Positions 46,958 to 55,303 of a stretch of DNA of 64,000 nt are shown here, piece after piece. Location: assembly GCF_002835935.1 (NCBI RefSeq), contig NZ_PJCF01000008.1, forward strand, positions 156,373-220,372, read 5' to 3'. Each line of letters starts with the position of its first letter. Position 1 is the first letter of the stretch. The notes under the pieces are model-generated. The model was not told the DNA's origin, made no database searches, and saw only the letters and a program-made list of their open reading frames with translations. Source of the DNA: Paraglaciecola sp. MB-3u-78. Its GTDB lineage: Bacteria; Pseudomonadota; Gammaproteobacteria; Enterobacterales; Alteromonadaceae. A program made the translations under genes and the position numbers.

Positions 46958-47563
46958 ATGTCAGAAATCTATATCGCCGAGGATGGAAAAGCTCGATGTG
47001 CTTGGTGTCAGGCAACGCCTCAGTATGTTGCGTATCACGAAAACGAATGGGGCTACCCCGTTACCGATGATCAGCGACTATTCGAAAAAATCTGTTTAGA
47101 AGGATTTCAGTCTGGCCTGAGCTGGCTAACTATATTGGTAAAGCGCCAAAATTTCAGAGCCGCCTTTGCTAATTTCGATTTTAACCTTGTGGCTAAGTTT
47201 ACCGATGACGATGTTGAGCGTTTAGTGCTAGACGCTGGCATAGTGCGCCATCGCGGTAAAATCACTGCCACCATAAACAACGCCAAACGGGCGCAAGAAG
47301 TGATGACAGAATTTGGTTCATTAGCCCATTACTTTTGGCAATTTGAGCCAAAGCGTGATGAAGCTATTGCCACAGAGTTTATGGCGACATGCGAAGAATC
47401 CGTCGCTTTATCTAAAGACTTAAAAAAACGCGGCTGGAAATTTGTTGGCCCCACTACTATGTACGCCTTTATGCAAGCAATGGGGATGGTGAATGATCAT
47501 GCTCAAAGTTGCGCTTTGAGAGTAAAGGCGATGCAACTAAGGGCGGGGTTGGTTCGCCCTTAA
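46958..47563 (+). CDS. tag: DNA-3-methyladenine glycosylase I
   Basis: This 201-residue base-excision repair enzyme removes 3-methyladenine from DNA. The N-terminal CAWCQATPQYVAYHENEWG and the SGLSWLTILVKRQNFRAAF segment are diagnostic, with the Zn-binding CxxC and C-terminal HAQSC residues typical of Tag. Length is normal. It stands alone. Confidence 0.95.
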   Translation: MSEIYIAEDGKARCAWCQATPQYVAYHENEWGYPVTDDQRLFEKICLEGFQSGLSWLTILVKRQNFRAAFANFDFNLVAKFTDDDVERLVLDAGIVRHRGKITATINNAKRAQEVMTEFGSLAHYFWQFEPKRDEAIATEFMATCEESVALSKDLKKRGWKFVGPTTMYAFMQAMGMVNDHAQSCALRVKAMQLRAGLVRP

Positions 47564-48122
47564 ACTGAAAAACGTTACTTAAGCACCACTATGCTCACTA
47601 CGATGGCTGTTCTTTTCATTTTTGCTTACTTTATGCTGCTGTAGGTAAAAAGTCATACGAAAAGGTTTTTTTTGAAAGAAGCCTTTTTGTGCTGAAACTT
47701 TAAATACGGAAAAGCAGTGGAGGCGTCACCAGGGATGATACTGAATGAATTAGAAAAGCTCTTTTTATAATAAATAGTTATCGTGGCTTCCCTGCCAATT
47801 ATTCTACGTAATATATTGATTTAATTATGTTTATATTGGTTCTTACAATGGGTATCTCTGTCATTATTTTTTCAAAGAAATCAACGTCTCTGACCCCGCA
47901 AGTCAGCTTATCAGAATCATACAGATTTTAGTGATCCTAAGCGCAGAGGGTCTGCCAGCAAGTATCAGCACCATGTTCTAAAGACCCCCCTTGAATTGAG
48001 TGAGAAAGCCCCAAATTCTTATGCTGAGACATTTATAGTGCAATTGTGCTTGAGCGACTTGAATATTGGTGGCATCCACCTTCGCTATAAATACAACTGA
48101 CTAAATATGACAGGATGAAATA
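47564..48122. other. Intergenic gap with dispersed repeat
   Basis: No gene is seen in 559 bases. Positions 47691-47805 match 54341-54455 at both ends (CTGAAACTTTAAA...CAGTGG at the left; CGTGGCT...CTG(C/T)(C/T)AATT at the right) with a diverged middle. Confidence 0.5.
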
Positions 48123-48620
48123 ATGATTGCAGATCAAAAAGTAGTATCTTTGAACTACACAGTGAAAGACACCGAAGGCCAAGTTGTTGATAGCTCAGAA
48201 GGGGCTGCACCACTGGTATATTTACATGGCCAAGGCAATATTATTCCCGGTTTAGAAGCTGCACTTGTGGGTAAAGCCCCTGGCGAAGAGTTTGATGTAA
48301 CCGTTGAACCGGCCGATGCCTACGGTGAATACAATGAAGAAATAGTACAAGTTGTGCCTCGCAAAGTCTTTGAAGGCGTTGAAAGCATTGAAACAGGCAT
48401 GGTTTTTAATGCCCAAGCTGAAAACGGCCCGGTTCAATTGACGGTCGCTAAAGTTGACGGTGATGATATCACTGTCGATCCTAATCACCCGTTATCAGGT
48501 AAAACATTGCATTTTTCAGGCTCGGTAATTGAAGTGAGAGAAGCGACTGAAGAAGAACTTACTCATGGCCATGTTCATGGTGAAGGCGGCCATCAACACG
48601 AAGAACAAGCAGCAAGTTAA
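48123..48620 (+). CDS. slyD: FKBP-type peptidyl-prolyl isomerase, SlyD-like
   Basis: This 165-residue protein combines an FKBP prolyl isomerase domain with an inserted IF chaperone domain (residues ~66-130). VVSLNYTVKDTEGQVVDSS, PGLEAALVGKAPGEEF and the LSGKTLHFSGSVIEVREA strand define it. The tail THGHVHGEGGHQH is histidine-rich but short compared with the E. coli metal-binding tail, so nickel storage is likely reduced. It stands alone with its own strong terminator. Confidence 0.92.
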   Translation: MIADQKVVSLNYTVKDTEGQVVDSSEGAAPLVYLHGQGNIIPGLEAALVGKAPGEEFDVTVEPADAYGEYNEEIVQVVPRKVFEGVESIETGMVFNAQAENGPVQLTVAKVDGDDITVDPNHPLSGKTLHFSGSVIEVREATEEELTHGHVHGEGGHQHEEQAAS

Positions 48621-48663
48621 GTAAATAAGACCAGCAAGAATAGCCCAGAGAGTTTCATTCCGG

Positions 48664-48716
48664 AAAAAAAGGGGGGTGTGAATAGTAATAAAATTCACTC
48701 CCCCCCTTTTTTTTTT
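48664..48716 (+). terminator. Strong intrinsic terminator after slyD
   Basis: A run AAAAAAAGGGGGG...GTGAAT pairs with ATTCAC...CCCCCCCTTTTTTT around a short loop. The stem is about 19 bp with one mismatch and ends in ten T. The homopolymer G6/C7 tracts are unusual and could be mutable. Confidence 0.85.
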
Positions 48717-48869
48717 GCTCTGATTGCCTTGATTGCAAAGAGTGGGGGGGGGCAGATCTTGTATTTTGTGCAAACTTAAGACCTGCCCTTATGCTGCTAA
48801 TTATACTTTTTTATTCAAAAGTGCCAATGCAGTGATAAACTTACTTCTTTGTTGGTGGGGGTATTAAAT

Positions 48870-49091
48870 ATGTCTGAAGCTTTGAAATATGTACTTGAAA
48901 ATATAGAACATATGACATCCAGTGAAAAAGCATTAGTCGCACATTGTTTATTGTCTTCACTTGAAGAAAAACCAAATAATGATGTTGATCCTGCTTGGTT
49001 AGCCCTATCTCAGGACCGAAGCAAAGAGCTAGCAACAGGTGAAGTGGAAGCGGTTAGTTGGGAGCAGATAAAAAGTCAGATCGTAAAATAA
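48870..49091 (+). CDS. Antitoxin of the addiction-module CHP02574 family
   Basis: This 73-residue protein has the helical pattern of the TIGR02574 antitoxin family (MTSSEKALVAHCLLSSLEE, then DPAWLALSQDRSKEL and SWEQIK). ATG 48870 follows a G-rich GGTGGGGGT ribosome-binding site and is preferred over TTG 48849. The toxin gene begins one base after the stop, so the pair is co-translated. Confidence 0.85.
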   Translation: MSEALKYVLENIEHMTSSEKALVAHCLLSSLEEKPNNDVDPAWLALSQDRSKELATGEVEAVSWEQIKSQIVK

Positions 49092-49092
49092 T

Positions 49093-49371
49093 ATGTTTAC
49101 GCTGTCGTTACATCCCGACGTAAAAAGTGACACGCGATCATCTTATGATTGTTACCAACTTCAAGCACAAGGATTAGGTAATGATTTTATCGCAGAGTTA
49201 GAATCTGCGTTCGATACGATATCATCGCTCCCTCAGACTTGGCCAAAGTTTGGGGCAAACCACCATCGATTTTTACTTTCACGATTTCCTTTCTCTGTTA
49301 TTTATCAAATCCAATCAAAACATATCTACATCATCGCGATTATGCACAATAGCAAACGACCGGGATATTAG
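49093..49371 (+). CDS. RelE/ParE family toxin
   Basis: This 92-residue basic protein has the RelE/ParE fold pattern: LSLHPDVKSDTRSSYDCYQ at the N-terminus, FIAELESAFDTISSLPQTWP, and the C-terminal FLLSRFPFSVIYQI...IIAIMHNSKRPGYW-like end. Family toxins cut ribosomal mRNA or poison gyrase; which applies is not clear. It forms a type II toxin-antitoxin pair with the upstream gene, in an accessory stretch. Confidence 0.85.
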   Translation: MFTLSLHPDVKSDTRSSYDCYQLQAQGLGNDFIAELESAFDTISSLPQTWPKFGANHHRFLLSRFPFSVIYQIQSKHIYIIAIMHNSKRPGY

Positions 49372-49471
49372 CTGAAGCGAACTTAGATGGTAGTCAGCGA
49401 AGGCGAATACTTTGCTCTAGAATCTAACAGTTCAAAATTATCATGCCTGTCCTGTTAAAGGCGACAAGGTA

Positions 49472-50053
49472 TTAAGATTGGCGTCTACGAGCAAATCCAA
49501 TACCAACGAGCCCCAATGCAAATAGGGCAATGACTGCCGGTTCGGACACAGCCGCGTCCTTAACCAACGCAACGCCGAGATATTTAGAATACTGGTCGAT
49601 ATCTCTGAAATCCCAAAGCCCTTCGAACCCCGCAAATACTAACGAACCATCGCTCCCAACGAGGCCGAACCCCTCAATCGTCGACCCAGATTGGACGGCA
49701 AACAATCCGCCACTTGTGTCCCCGAATAAACTTAAAAACTCAATATGTTTTGCGGGTAAAATCACTGAAGCCGAGCCGCCGCCGGCATGTCCGGTTGCCC
49801 CAACAACAACATTGAAGTGATTCTCAATTAAACCGACCGCCTCGGTCGCCGTCGCTATGCGCCAACCTGCCCGACTAAAATGCAAAAGCGCATCATGCTG
49901 CGTCATGTCGGTCGTTAACGTCCAATCGAGCCAGTCCAACCCCGATTGGGTATCTGATGTATAGTCCCCGTTATCAATTAATGTCGCGTTAGCTAAGGTA
50001 CTAACGCTCAATATGAAACCTATACCAATTATTTTTAAAAATTTAAATGTCAT
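49472..50053 (-). CDS. PEP-CTERM sorting-domain protein
   Basis: This 193-residue exported protein has a signal peptide (residues ~1-23, ending LANA) and a C-terminal sorting tail: SEPAVIALFALGLVGIGFARRRQS, a Pro motif, a membrane helix and a basic end, like PEP-CTERM substrates cut by exosortase. The middle, with NGDYTSDTQSGLDWLDWT, resembles uncharacterised proteins of the same type. No exosortase is in the window. It is not part of an operon. Confidence 0.8.
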   Translation of the reverse strand: MTFKFLKIIGIGFILSVSTLANATLIDNGDYTSDTQSGLDWLDWTLTTDMTQHDALLHFSRAGWRIATATEAVGLIENHFNVVVGATGHAGGGSASVILPAKHIEFLSLFGDTSGGLFAVQSGSTIEGFGLVGSDGSLVFAGFEGLWDFRDIDQYSKYLGVALVKDAAVSEPAVIALFALGLVGIGFARRRQS

Positions 50054-50819
50054 GATTTATTCCTTGTATCCACTCCCGAAATTGAAAATGGTGGCCCTAA
50101 AGTGAAACCTCACCCGCGGAAACACCAGCAAAAAACGAGCCATAAGAATTTTAATTCATTAAAACAATAACTTACATTAAATTAATTTTTTTAAAAACAT
50201 CAATGGTGTAAATAAACCTGACACAATAATCACTAAGTAATTGACTGAAATCAACTCCGTATGATGATAAGTGTGACTGGCTACGATGGTTACAGCGTTC
50301 AACAGGTATGAATGACTTTACCAATTTATTGATAAAATCTTGGGGTGTGCACTACGTTGCTATTATATAGGTAATTCGGGTGTGCTAATCATCCAAGTAA
50401 AGTTAAAATTCGACAGTCCGTTATCGTTAGAATCAGTTAAAATGTGAAAAGGCATTGACTGACGGCAGATCACTCTAAGAAGACATTAAGTTTTTCAATT
50501 CGTTATGTCAATTAAGCGCACCAATAAGACCTAAATGACAAAATAAAGGAACCACAACATGTAGTGGTTGGTCGGGCTAAGTGGATAGTCCTTTTCATTT
50601 GACTCTTGACCCTGTTATTTTTTAATAATGTGATGTTAAGTGGATTTATACAGTCGGTAAATTACATTCGTACGATACTAGGATCAAAACATCGCCTAGG
50701 TTTTGGTCTTTTTATTAATCCGAAGGTATGAAATCCAATACTCAAAACCTTAACGGTGCGTTAATAGTTTTTGCTAGCATGGCTTCACTGAAAATCAAAT
50801 ATTACAGTGAAAATAATAA
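50054..50819. other. Long intergenic gap with dispersed repeat and hairpin
   Basis: No gene is seen in 766 bases. Positions 50208-50308 match 54781-54882 loosely (shared TGTAAATAAA and CTGACACAA at the left; G(T/C)AGTGTTCAA-like bases at the right). AACCAC (50550-50555) and GTGGTT (50564-50569) form a small hairpin. Confidence 0.5.
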
Positions 50820-51977
50820 ATGAATAAATATGAACGCTTTTTTAAACCGACCAAAAAACAACTTACACCTTGTATGCTGGGTATTACCGCTCTATTCGCT
50901 GTTTCCTCTCACGCCAATGATGTCGAACCGAAGCTGTCAGACTTCGCCATATTAAGCGCGGCAGCGGCTGTCACCTGTACTAACTCTACGGTCATCGGTG
51001 ATGTGGCTTCTCAGGTATCAATTACGAAGACTAATTGCCACCATGCAGGGGATGAGGTTATACCCGTTCCTGACCAGGTCATTACTGAGTTTAGGGATAA
51101 GCGTTACGAGCTGGAAGCTCTCTACTGCGAAGAAACACTAACAAGCCTGGCCGGCAAAACCCTCGGGCCTGGGGTTTACTGTTTCGATGCGGCATCAACC
51201 ACCACTAATGGTGTATTAACTCTGGATCTGAAGCTGGACAGCAATTCTTCGGATGTTACAGACCAATGGATCTTCAAAGTTGGCTCCGATACGGGAGCGC
51301 TTACCGGTACCGATTTTGTCGTCAATATGGCCAACGGTGGTGAAGCTTGCAACGTCAACTGGTGGGTCGCCGAGGCCGCGACAATCACTCGGGGTGACTT
51401 CAAAGGCAATATTTACGCAGGCGCAGCGATCACCATAACTGGTGTAGGACCAACCTCACCGTTTCACGGTCGTGCCTTGGCTAATGCGGGGGTCACCCTG
51501 ACCAATTCAGCGTTTACAGGTTGTGCCGGCGAGCCGACCACCCCTGATACCGATGACGATACGTCAGGCGGTTTTTGTCCAGTTGAGGCGAAAAACGATG
51601 TCGTTTATGTGAGATATGATAGTCAATATATAGGTGATGAAGAGACCATAGACACAGAAGTCATCGCCTACCTGGACCCGGATACTCAGGCATGGCAAAA
51701 ATACGACAGCGATTTAGAAGGCGCTTACAAGGAGAATTGGTATAAGGATGAAGGAGGACAGTACACAGTGACAACACAGGATGAAAATTCAGTGTATACC
51801 TCAAGGAGCAACTCGGAGAGTGAATCCGATGAAAACCTTAGTGAATTCCATATAGACCTGAATAAGGGTGTGGTTACTAACTGTGAGCTTAATCAAGGTA
51901 CATTAACATGTGTTCGTAGTGATATTACCGAGAGCAGTGTTAGTCTCCCTCAGGATCTAAATTATTGGATAAAGTAG
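50820..51977 (+). CDS. Secreted DUF3494 (ice-binding-type) protein with acidic C-terminal domain
   Basis: This 385-residue protein has an N-terminal signal (hydrophobic stretch near residues 18-33, ending SSHAND) and a DUF3494 domain at residues ~38-240. Markers are FAILSAAAAVTCTNSTVIGDV, TLGPGVYCFDA, DQWIFKVGS, ACNVNWWVAEAATI and FKGNIYAGAAITITG...FHGRALANAGVTL, the pattern of IBP1-type ice-binding beta-solenoids. The last ~140 residues are acidic, beta-rich and not recognised. DUF3494 proteins bind ice or act as adhesins; activity here is inferred. The start has a weak ribosome-binding site. Confidence 0.85.
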   Translation: MNKYERFFKPTKKQLTPCMLGITALFAVSSHANDVEPKLSDFAILSAAAAVTCTNSTVIGDVASQVSITKTNCHHAGDEVIPVPDQVITEFRDKRYELEALYCEETLTSLAGKTLGPGVYCFDAASTTTNGVLTLDLKLDSNSSDVTDQWIFKVGSDTGALTGTDFVVNMANGGEACNVNWWVAEAATITRGDFKGNIYAGAAITITGVGPTSPFHGRALANAGVTLTNSAFTGCAGEPTTPDTDDDTSGGFCPVEAKNDVVYVRYDSQYIGDEETIDTEVIAYLDPDTQAWQKYDSDLEGAYKENWYKDEGGQYTVTTQDENSVYTSRSNSESESDENLSEFHIDLNKGVVTNCELNQGTLTCVRSDITESSVSLPQDLNYWIK

Positions 51978-52014
51978 TTTCCCTTATAAAAAGGTGATTA
52001 ACCGGGACGGTATG

Positions 52015-52049
52015 CTGTAATAAACCCTGTCAATCAGGGTTTATTACAG
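52015..52049 (+). terminator. 15-bp hairpin after the first DUF3494 gene
   Basis: CTGTAATAAACCCTG (52015-52029) pairs perfectly with 52035-52049 across a TCAAT loop, 38 bases past the stop. No T run follows, so it may be a weak terminator or a bidirectional transcript end signal. Confidence 0.6.
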
Positions 52050-52090
52050 TCTCAAAGTCGTTGCCACTGTATTCATCAATGAGCGGCCTC

Positions 52091-52123
52091 AAGAAGCATC
52101 AGACAATTTGCCTGATGCTTCTT
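52091..52123 (+). terminator. 12-bp hairpin downstream of the first DUF3494 gene
   Basis: AAGAAGCATCAG pairs with CTGATGCTTCTT across a nine-base loop and is followed by a pyrimidine-rich stretch (TCCTGTTTTC). It is the more terminator-like of the two hairpins. Confidence 0.6.
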
Positions 52124-52376
52124 TCCTGTTTTCATATCACCCAGCCAGCCTAAACAGCGACATAATCTAAACACCAAAATAATAAAGTCCTCAATCACAG
52201 CATAATCCACACACACAAAGTGCCAAAACTATTTTCATTCTTGGGTTTTAAAATAAGGAATTCACGCTTATTTAGAATTGGACGAGATGAATGCAGTTAA
52301 AAAGGTCCCTTAGCCCAAATTCTAGGCAGCATGTTTAAGCCAAGTTTCGTTAGGAGCTTTAAAGATAAATTGAGGT

Positions 52377-52670
52377 AATGTTCTTCATCCAATTATTTAT
52401 GAGATTTAGATCTTCTTTCGCTCCCCGATTCAAACACTTTAAATTGGTCAATCACACGTCCATGATGATCAGCACCCAATCTCGACTTCCTTGTCGAGCT
52501 GTTCAACTGGGCGAAGCGGTGCTTCTAAGGAATCCAGTTTCACCCTGCTAAATATCAAAAATAATTGGCGAACATACATGCGAGGGTAAATCAAAAGATA
52601 ACCGCATCAGCGGAGCCGACAACCAGTAACACTATGATGGTTGTCTTGTTAATTGTTGTCTTGTTAATTG
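52377..52670. repeat. Dispersed hairpin-rich repeat, copy A
   Basis: This stretch shares long near-identical blocks with 54130-54556 in the same orientation: TGTTCTTCATCCAATTAT, CATGATGATC(A/C)GCACCCAATCT, GCTGTTCAACTGGGCGAAGC and GCGAACATACATGCGAGG. It contains hairpins CTCGAC/GTCGAG (52481-52498) and GAAGC/GCTTC (52513-52525). At its end TTGTCTTGTTAATTG is directly repeated (52641-52670). No gene is seen in the rest of the 51978-52804 gap. Confidence 0.75.
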
Positions 52671-52804
52671 TTGCTTGAAAAAATCATAAGGGATGCTGAG
52701 GTTTAAGTTAACCTTGACTCCAATTACAATAAAACAGCTACCATTATCCGATTTATGTTTATGGTCGTTATTAACCGCTTTTTCTTTTTAGGAGTAACTA
52801 ATCA

Positions 52805-53842
52805 ATGCGTGCTGACAATATTAGCCAATTAATCGGTAACACCGATCTACTCAAGATAGAATCACTTTCTAAGCTGACCGGAAGTGATATTTACATCAAG
52901 TGTGAGTATCAAAACCCCGGCGGCTCAATTAAAGATCGAGCAGCCATACAAATGGTGCTTGATGCGGTCAAAAAAGGGGAATTGAAACCCGGTATGACTA
53001 TCGTTGAGGGCACAGCGGGTAATACCGGTATTGGACTCGCTTTAGTGGCAAAAGCCTTGGGTTACGGTATTAAAGTGGTGATGCCCAAAGGGCAAACCAT
53101 TGAAAAAGAACGCATGATCGGCTTGCATGGTGGTGATTTACACCTTGTACCACCTTGCCCTTTTAAAGACCCGAATCACTTCTATCATAAAGCCCGGCGG
53201 ATGGCAGAAGAAAACGAGCAATTTTGGTGGGCTAATCAGTTTGAAAACTTAAGTAATTATCGAGCCCACTACTTAAACACAGGGCCCGAGATTTGGCAGC
53301 AGACCGAACAAGGAATCGATGTTTTGGTGTCGGTATGTGGCACCGGGGGCACTATTGCAGGCACCTCTGATTATCTCAAACAGCAAAACCAAGACATACA
53401 GATATGGTTGGTTGATCCCGACGGTTCAGGGATCTATAGCTATTTGAAAGATAACGAATATCGATCAAGCGGAGGCTCATTTACTGAAGGTATCGGCATC
53501 ATGCGCACGGTGGATAACTTTAGGAAAGCCAAAATCGACTATGCAGTCAATTTACCTGACAAGGATCTCGTGGCAGTTGCTCACTTTCTGGCGCACAACG
53601 ATGGCATTGTATTAGGCAGCAGCTCAGCATTAAATGTTGCTGGCGCAATACGAGCAGCCGCCGTGTCGGGGCCCGGTAAAACAATCGTAACCTTTGCTTG
53701 CGATGTGGGTGAACGTTCATTTTCTAAGCTTTATAATCAGGAGTTTTTACAAGAAAAGGGCTTTCCAGTCGAAAACGAAAGTGTAGCTACCTTGTTTAAA
53801 CGTTATCAAACACAGGCAATGGATGGTGTGGTCACAGTTTAA
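52805..53842 (+). CDS. PLP-dependent cysteine synthase family protein
   Basis: This 345-residue enzyme is of the O-acetylserine sulfhydrylase/cystathionine-beta-synthase fold. The PLP lysine is in NPGGSIKDRAAI, the substrate loop is EGTAGNTGIGLALVA (CysK-like Asn), and the PLP-phosphate loop is CGTGGTIAG. LGSSSALNVAGA and the long HGGDLHLVPPCP insert place it near CysK-type enzymes, about 20-30 residues longer than CysK. It stands alone and is bracketed by direct repeats. Its role may be cysteine synthesis or a related beta-replacement. Confidence 0.85.
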   Translation: MRADNISQLIGNTDLLKIESLSKLTGSDIYIKCEYQNPGGSIKDRAAIQMVLDAVKKGELKPGMTIVEGTAGNTGIGLALVAKALGYGIKVVMPKGQTIEKERMIGLHGGDLHLVPPCPFKDPNHFYHKARRMAEENEQFWWANQFENLSNYRAHYLNTGPEIWQQTEQGIDVLVSVCGTGGTIAGTSDYLKQQNQDIQIWLVDPDGSGIYSYLKDNEYRSSGGSFTEGIGIMRTVDNFRKAKIDYAVNLPDKDLVAVAHFLAHNDGIVLGSSSALNVAGAIRAAAVSGPGKTIVTFACDVGERSFSKLYNQEFLQEKGFPVENESVATLFKRYQTQAMDGVVTV

Positions 53843-53962
53843 TTTGAGTGAGGAAAATAGAACGTTATGTTGCTTAGGGAAAAACATAATAGCTGTTGAG
53901 GTATAGGTTTCCCCTGCTCTCTACAATTTGGTTTTTGACATCGATAATTTAAAATAACCACA

Positions 53963-54106
53963 AATTCGTCTGGAACGAATTGACTCGCTACATTCTTGTA
54001 GCTCACCTGCCGTGCAGGCCAGCTGAAGCTGTTGTGATTTGTTCTAACAAATCTTGGTGAACATCCTCGGGATGGCCCGAAGGGTGAAATACAGCGGACG
54101 TATTTC
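53963..54106. repeat. Train of eight different short hairpins
   Basis: Eight successive inverted repeats, each of different sequence, occur within 144 bases: AATTCGT/ACGAATT (53963-53981), GCTACA/TGTAGC (53987-54002), CCTGC/GCAGG (54006-54018), CAGCT/AGCTG (54020-54031), GATTTGTT/AACAAATC (54036-54053), CATCC/GGATG (54062-54074), CCC/GGG (54076-54084) and GAAATAC/GTATTTC (54086-54106). Loops are two to seven bases. This segment has no match in copy A. A 101-codon frame on the minus strand crosses it, but is not believed. Confidence 0.8.
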
Positions 54107-54129
54107 ATAAAAAGAAGCTGCTCGCCACT

Positions 54130-54556
54130 ATGTTCTTCATCCAATTATCTGGCAAATTTAGCAGGTCGTCACGAATGTTCTTTCCTGCCCGATGTGAACG
54201 CTTTAATTTAGTCACTCGCACATCCATGATGATCCGCACCCAATCTCGACATCCGTGTCGAGCTGTTCAACTGGGCGAAGCAGTGCTTCTAAAGAAACCA
54301 GTTTCACCCATGTCATTTGACCCAAGAATAAGCCATTTTTAACTGAAACTTTAAAGGCGAAAAAACAGTGGCAAATCCACCAGAGATAGAGGTTAAGGTG
54401 TTTAAACGGCCTTTTAAAGTATGAATAATTAACGTGGCTGTTCTGTTAATTCTTGATCGGCGAACATACATGCGAGGATTAATCAAAAGATTAGAGCATC
54501 GGCTTTGCCGACAACCAGTAACACTATGATGGCTGATGTCTTGTTAATTGTTGTTA
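54130..54556. repeat. Dispersed hairpin-rich repeat, copy B
   Basis: The direct repeat partner of 52377-52670 carries further hairpins: CTCGACA/TGTCGAG (54245-54262), GAAGC/GCTTC (54277-54289), GAAAC/GTTTC (54294-54305) and CGGC/GCCG (54501-54511). Relative to copy A it has an extra ~130 bases, much of it the module 54341-54455 also found at 47691-47805. It shows no coding potential. Confidence 0.75.
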
Positions 54557-54604
54557 ATTGGCTGACTTGTTAATTGCTTAAATCGACCCAAAATGGGCGG
54601 GTGC

Positions 54605-55253
54605 ATTCCTGAGGTAAGGACTTTAATTTGAGAAAAACACAGCATAGACGGTGCTTAAGGTTTTTATCAAATAGAAGAGGCTACTGCCTCTTTGCTACTT
54701 TAGGCACAGTTAATGCCACTTAATAACTTTTACTTTAAAACAACAGCTTACTGAGCCTAATGGGTTATCGAAATGAAAAATGTAAATAAAGCTGACACAA
54801 CAAACACGTATTGAAAGCGTTCGAAGCCACTTCGTATTCCATAAAATGTGTCGAACTATGCAGGTTGCAGTGTTCAATAAGCACCCCAGGGTCTTGTATT
54901 TTGCACAAAATTCAAGACCCTAATCGTGTTCAAAATTCAAGACCCCTTTGGTTCTTCATACTTAAAATTGGCACGATGGCGAGAGTACTACATTGACATC
55001 ACGGGAGAGTCCTAAAAGTCTTTATAATTTTTCGTAAATTGTCCTTCTAGTCCAAATGCATGAGTCCAGTTCCTTTACACTTTCAGAAAACTAAAAACAA
55101 GTTAATTTTTAACCATATGAAACCATTGACATTTTATTTTTTGGTATGATTGACCAATCCACAGTTAATAGGCAGTAGCCTCTTCTGATTACCAAATTAT
55201 TAGGCGGTTCACCTGCCGGGTGTTGATTAATCTGAAGTCCTTACCTCAGGAAT
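54605..55253. repeat. Segment bounded by two nested inverted repeats
   Basis: ATTCCTGAGGTAAGGACTT (54605-54623) is the exact inverse of 55235-55253, and AGAAGAGGCTACTGCCT (54673-54689) is the exact inverse of 55170-55186. The pairs are nested with similar spacing (49 and 48 bases). Inside are a hairpin AGGGTCTTG/CAAGACCCT (54888-54921) and a second copy of CAAAATTCAAGACCC (54931-54945). No transposase is present. The right end lies 50 bases before the next gene. A MITE-like element is one reading. Confidence 0.75.
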
Positions 55254-55303
55254 AAAATGCCTCATAGTTGGGGATTTGAACTTTTTTTTACAAGGAAATT
55301 ATT

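Noticed and set aside
48516..48773. 85-codon minus-strand frame over the slyD terminator
   Set aside because: It reads through the G/C and T homopolymers of the terminator and the 3' end of slyD; not credible as a gene.
53963..54106. CRISPR-like array
   Set aside because: The successive hairpins differ in sequence and there are no identical repeats separated by uniform spacers, and no cas gene is nearby.
53839..54144. 101-codon minus-strand frame across the hairpin train
   Set aside because: It runs through eight consecutive hairpins, and no family is recognised. The frame looks like a by-product of palindromic sequence, though similar phantom proteins are likely annotated in databases.
48750..54946. 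Possible link between TCTTGTATTTTG(T/C)GCA at 48757 and the same motif at 54891
   Set aside because: The shared stretch is about 16 bases only; it may be a trace of the same REP-like family, but is too short to list as a repeat.
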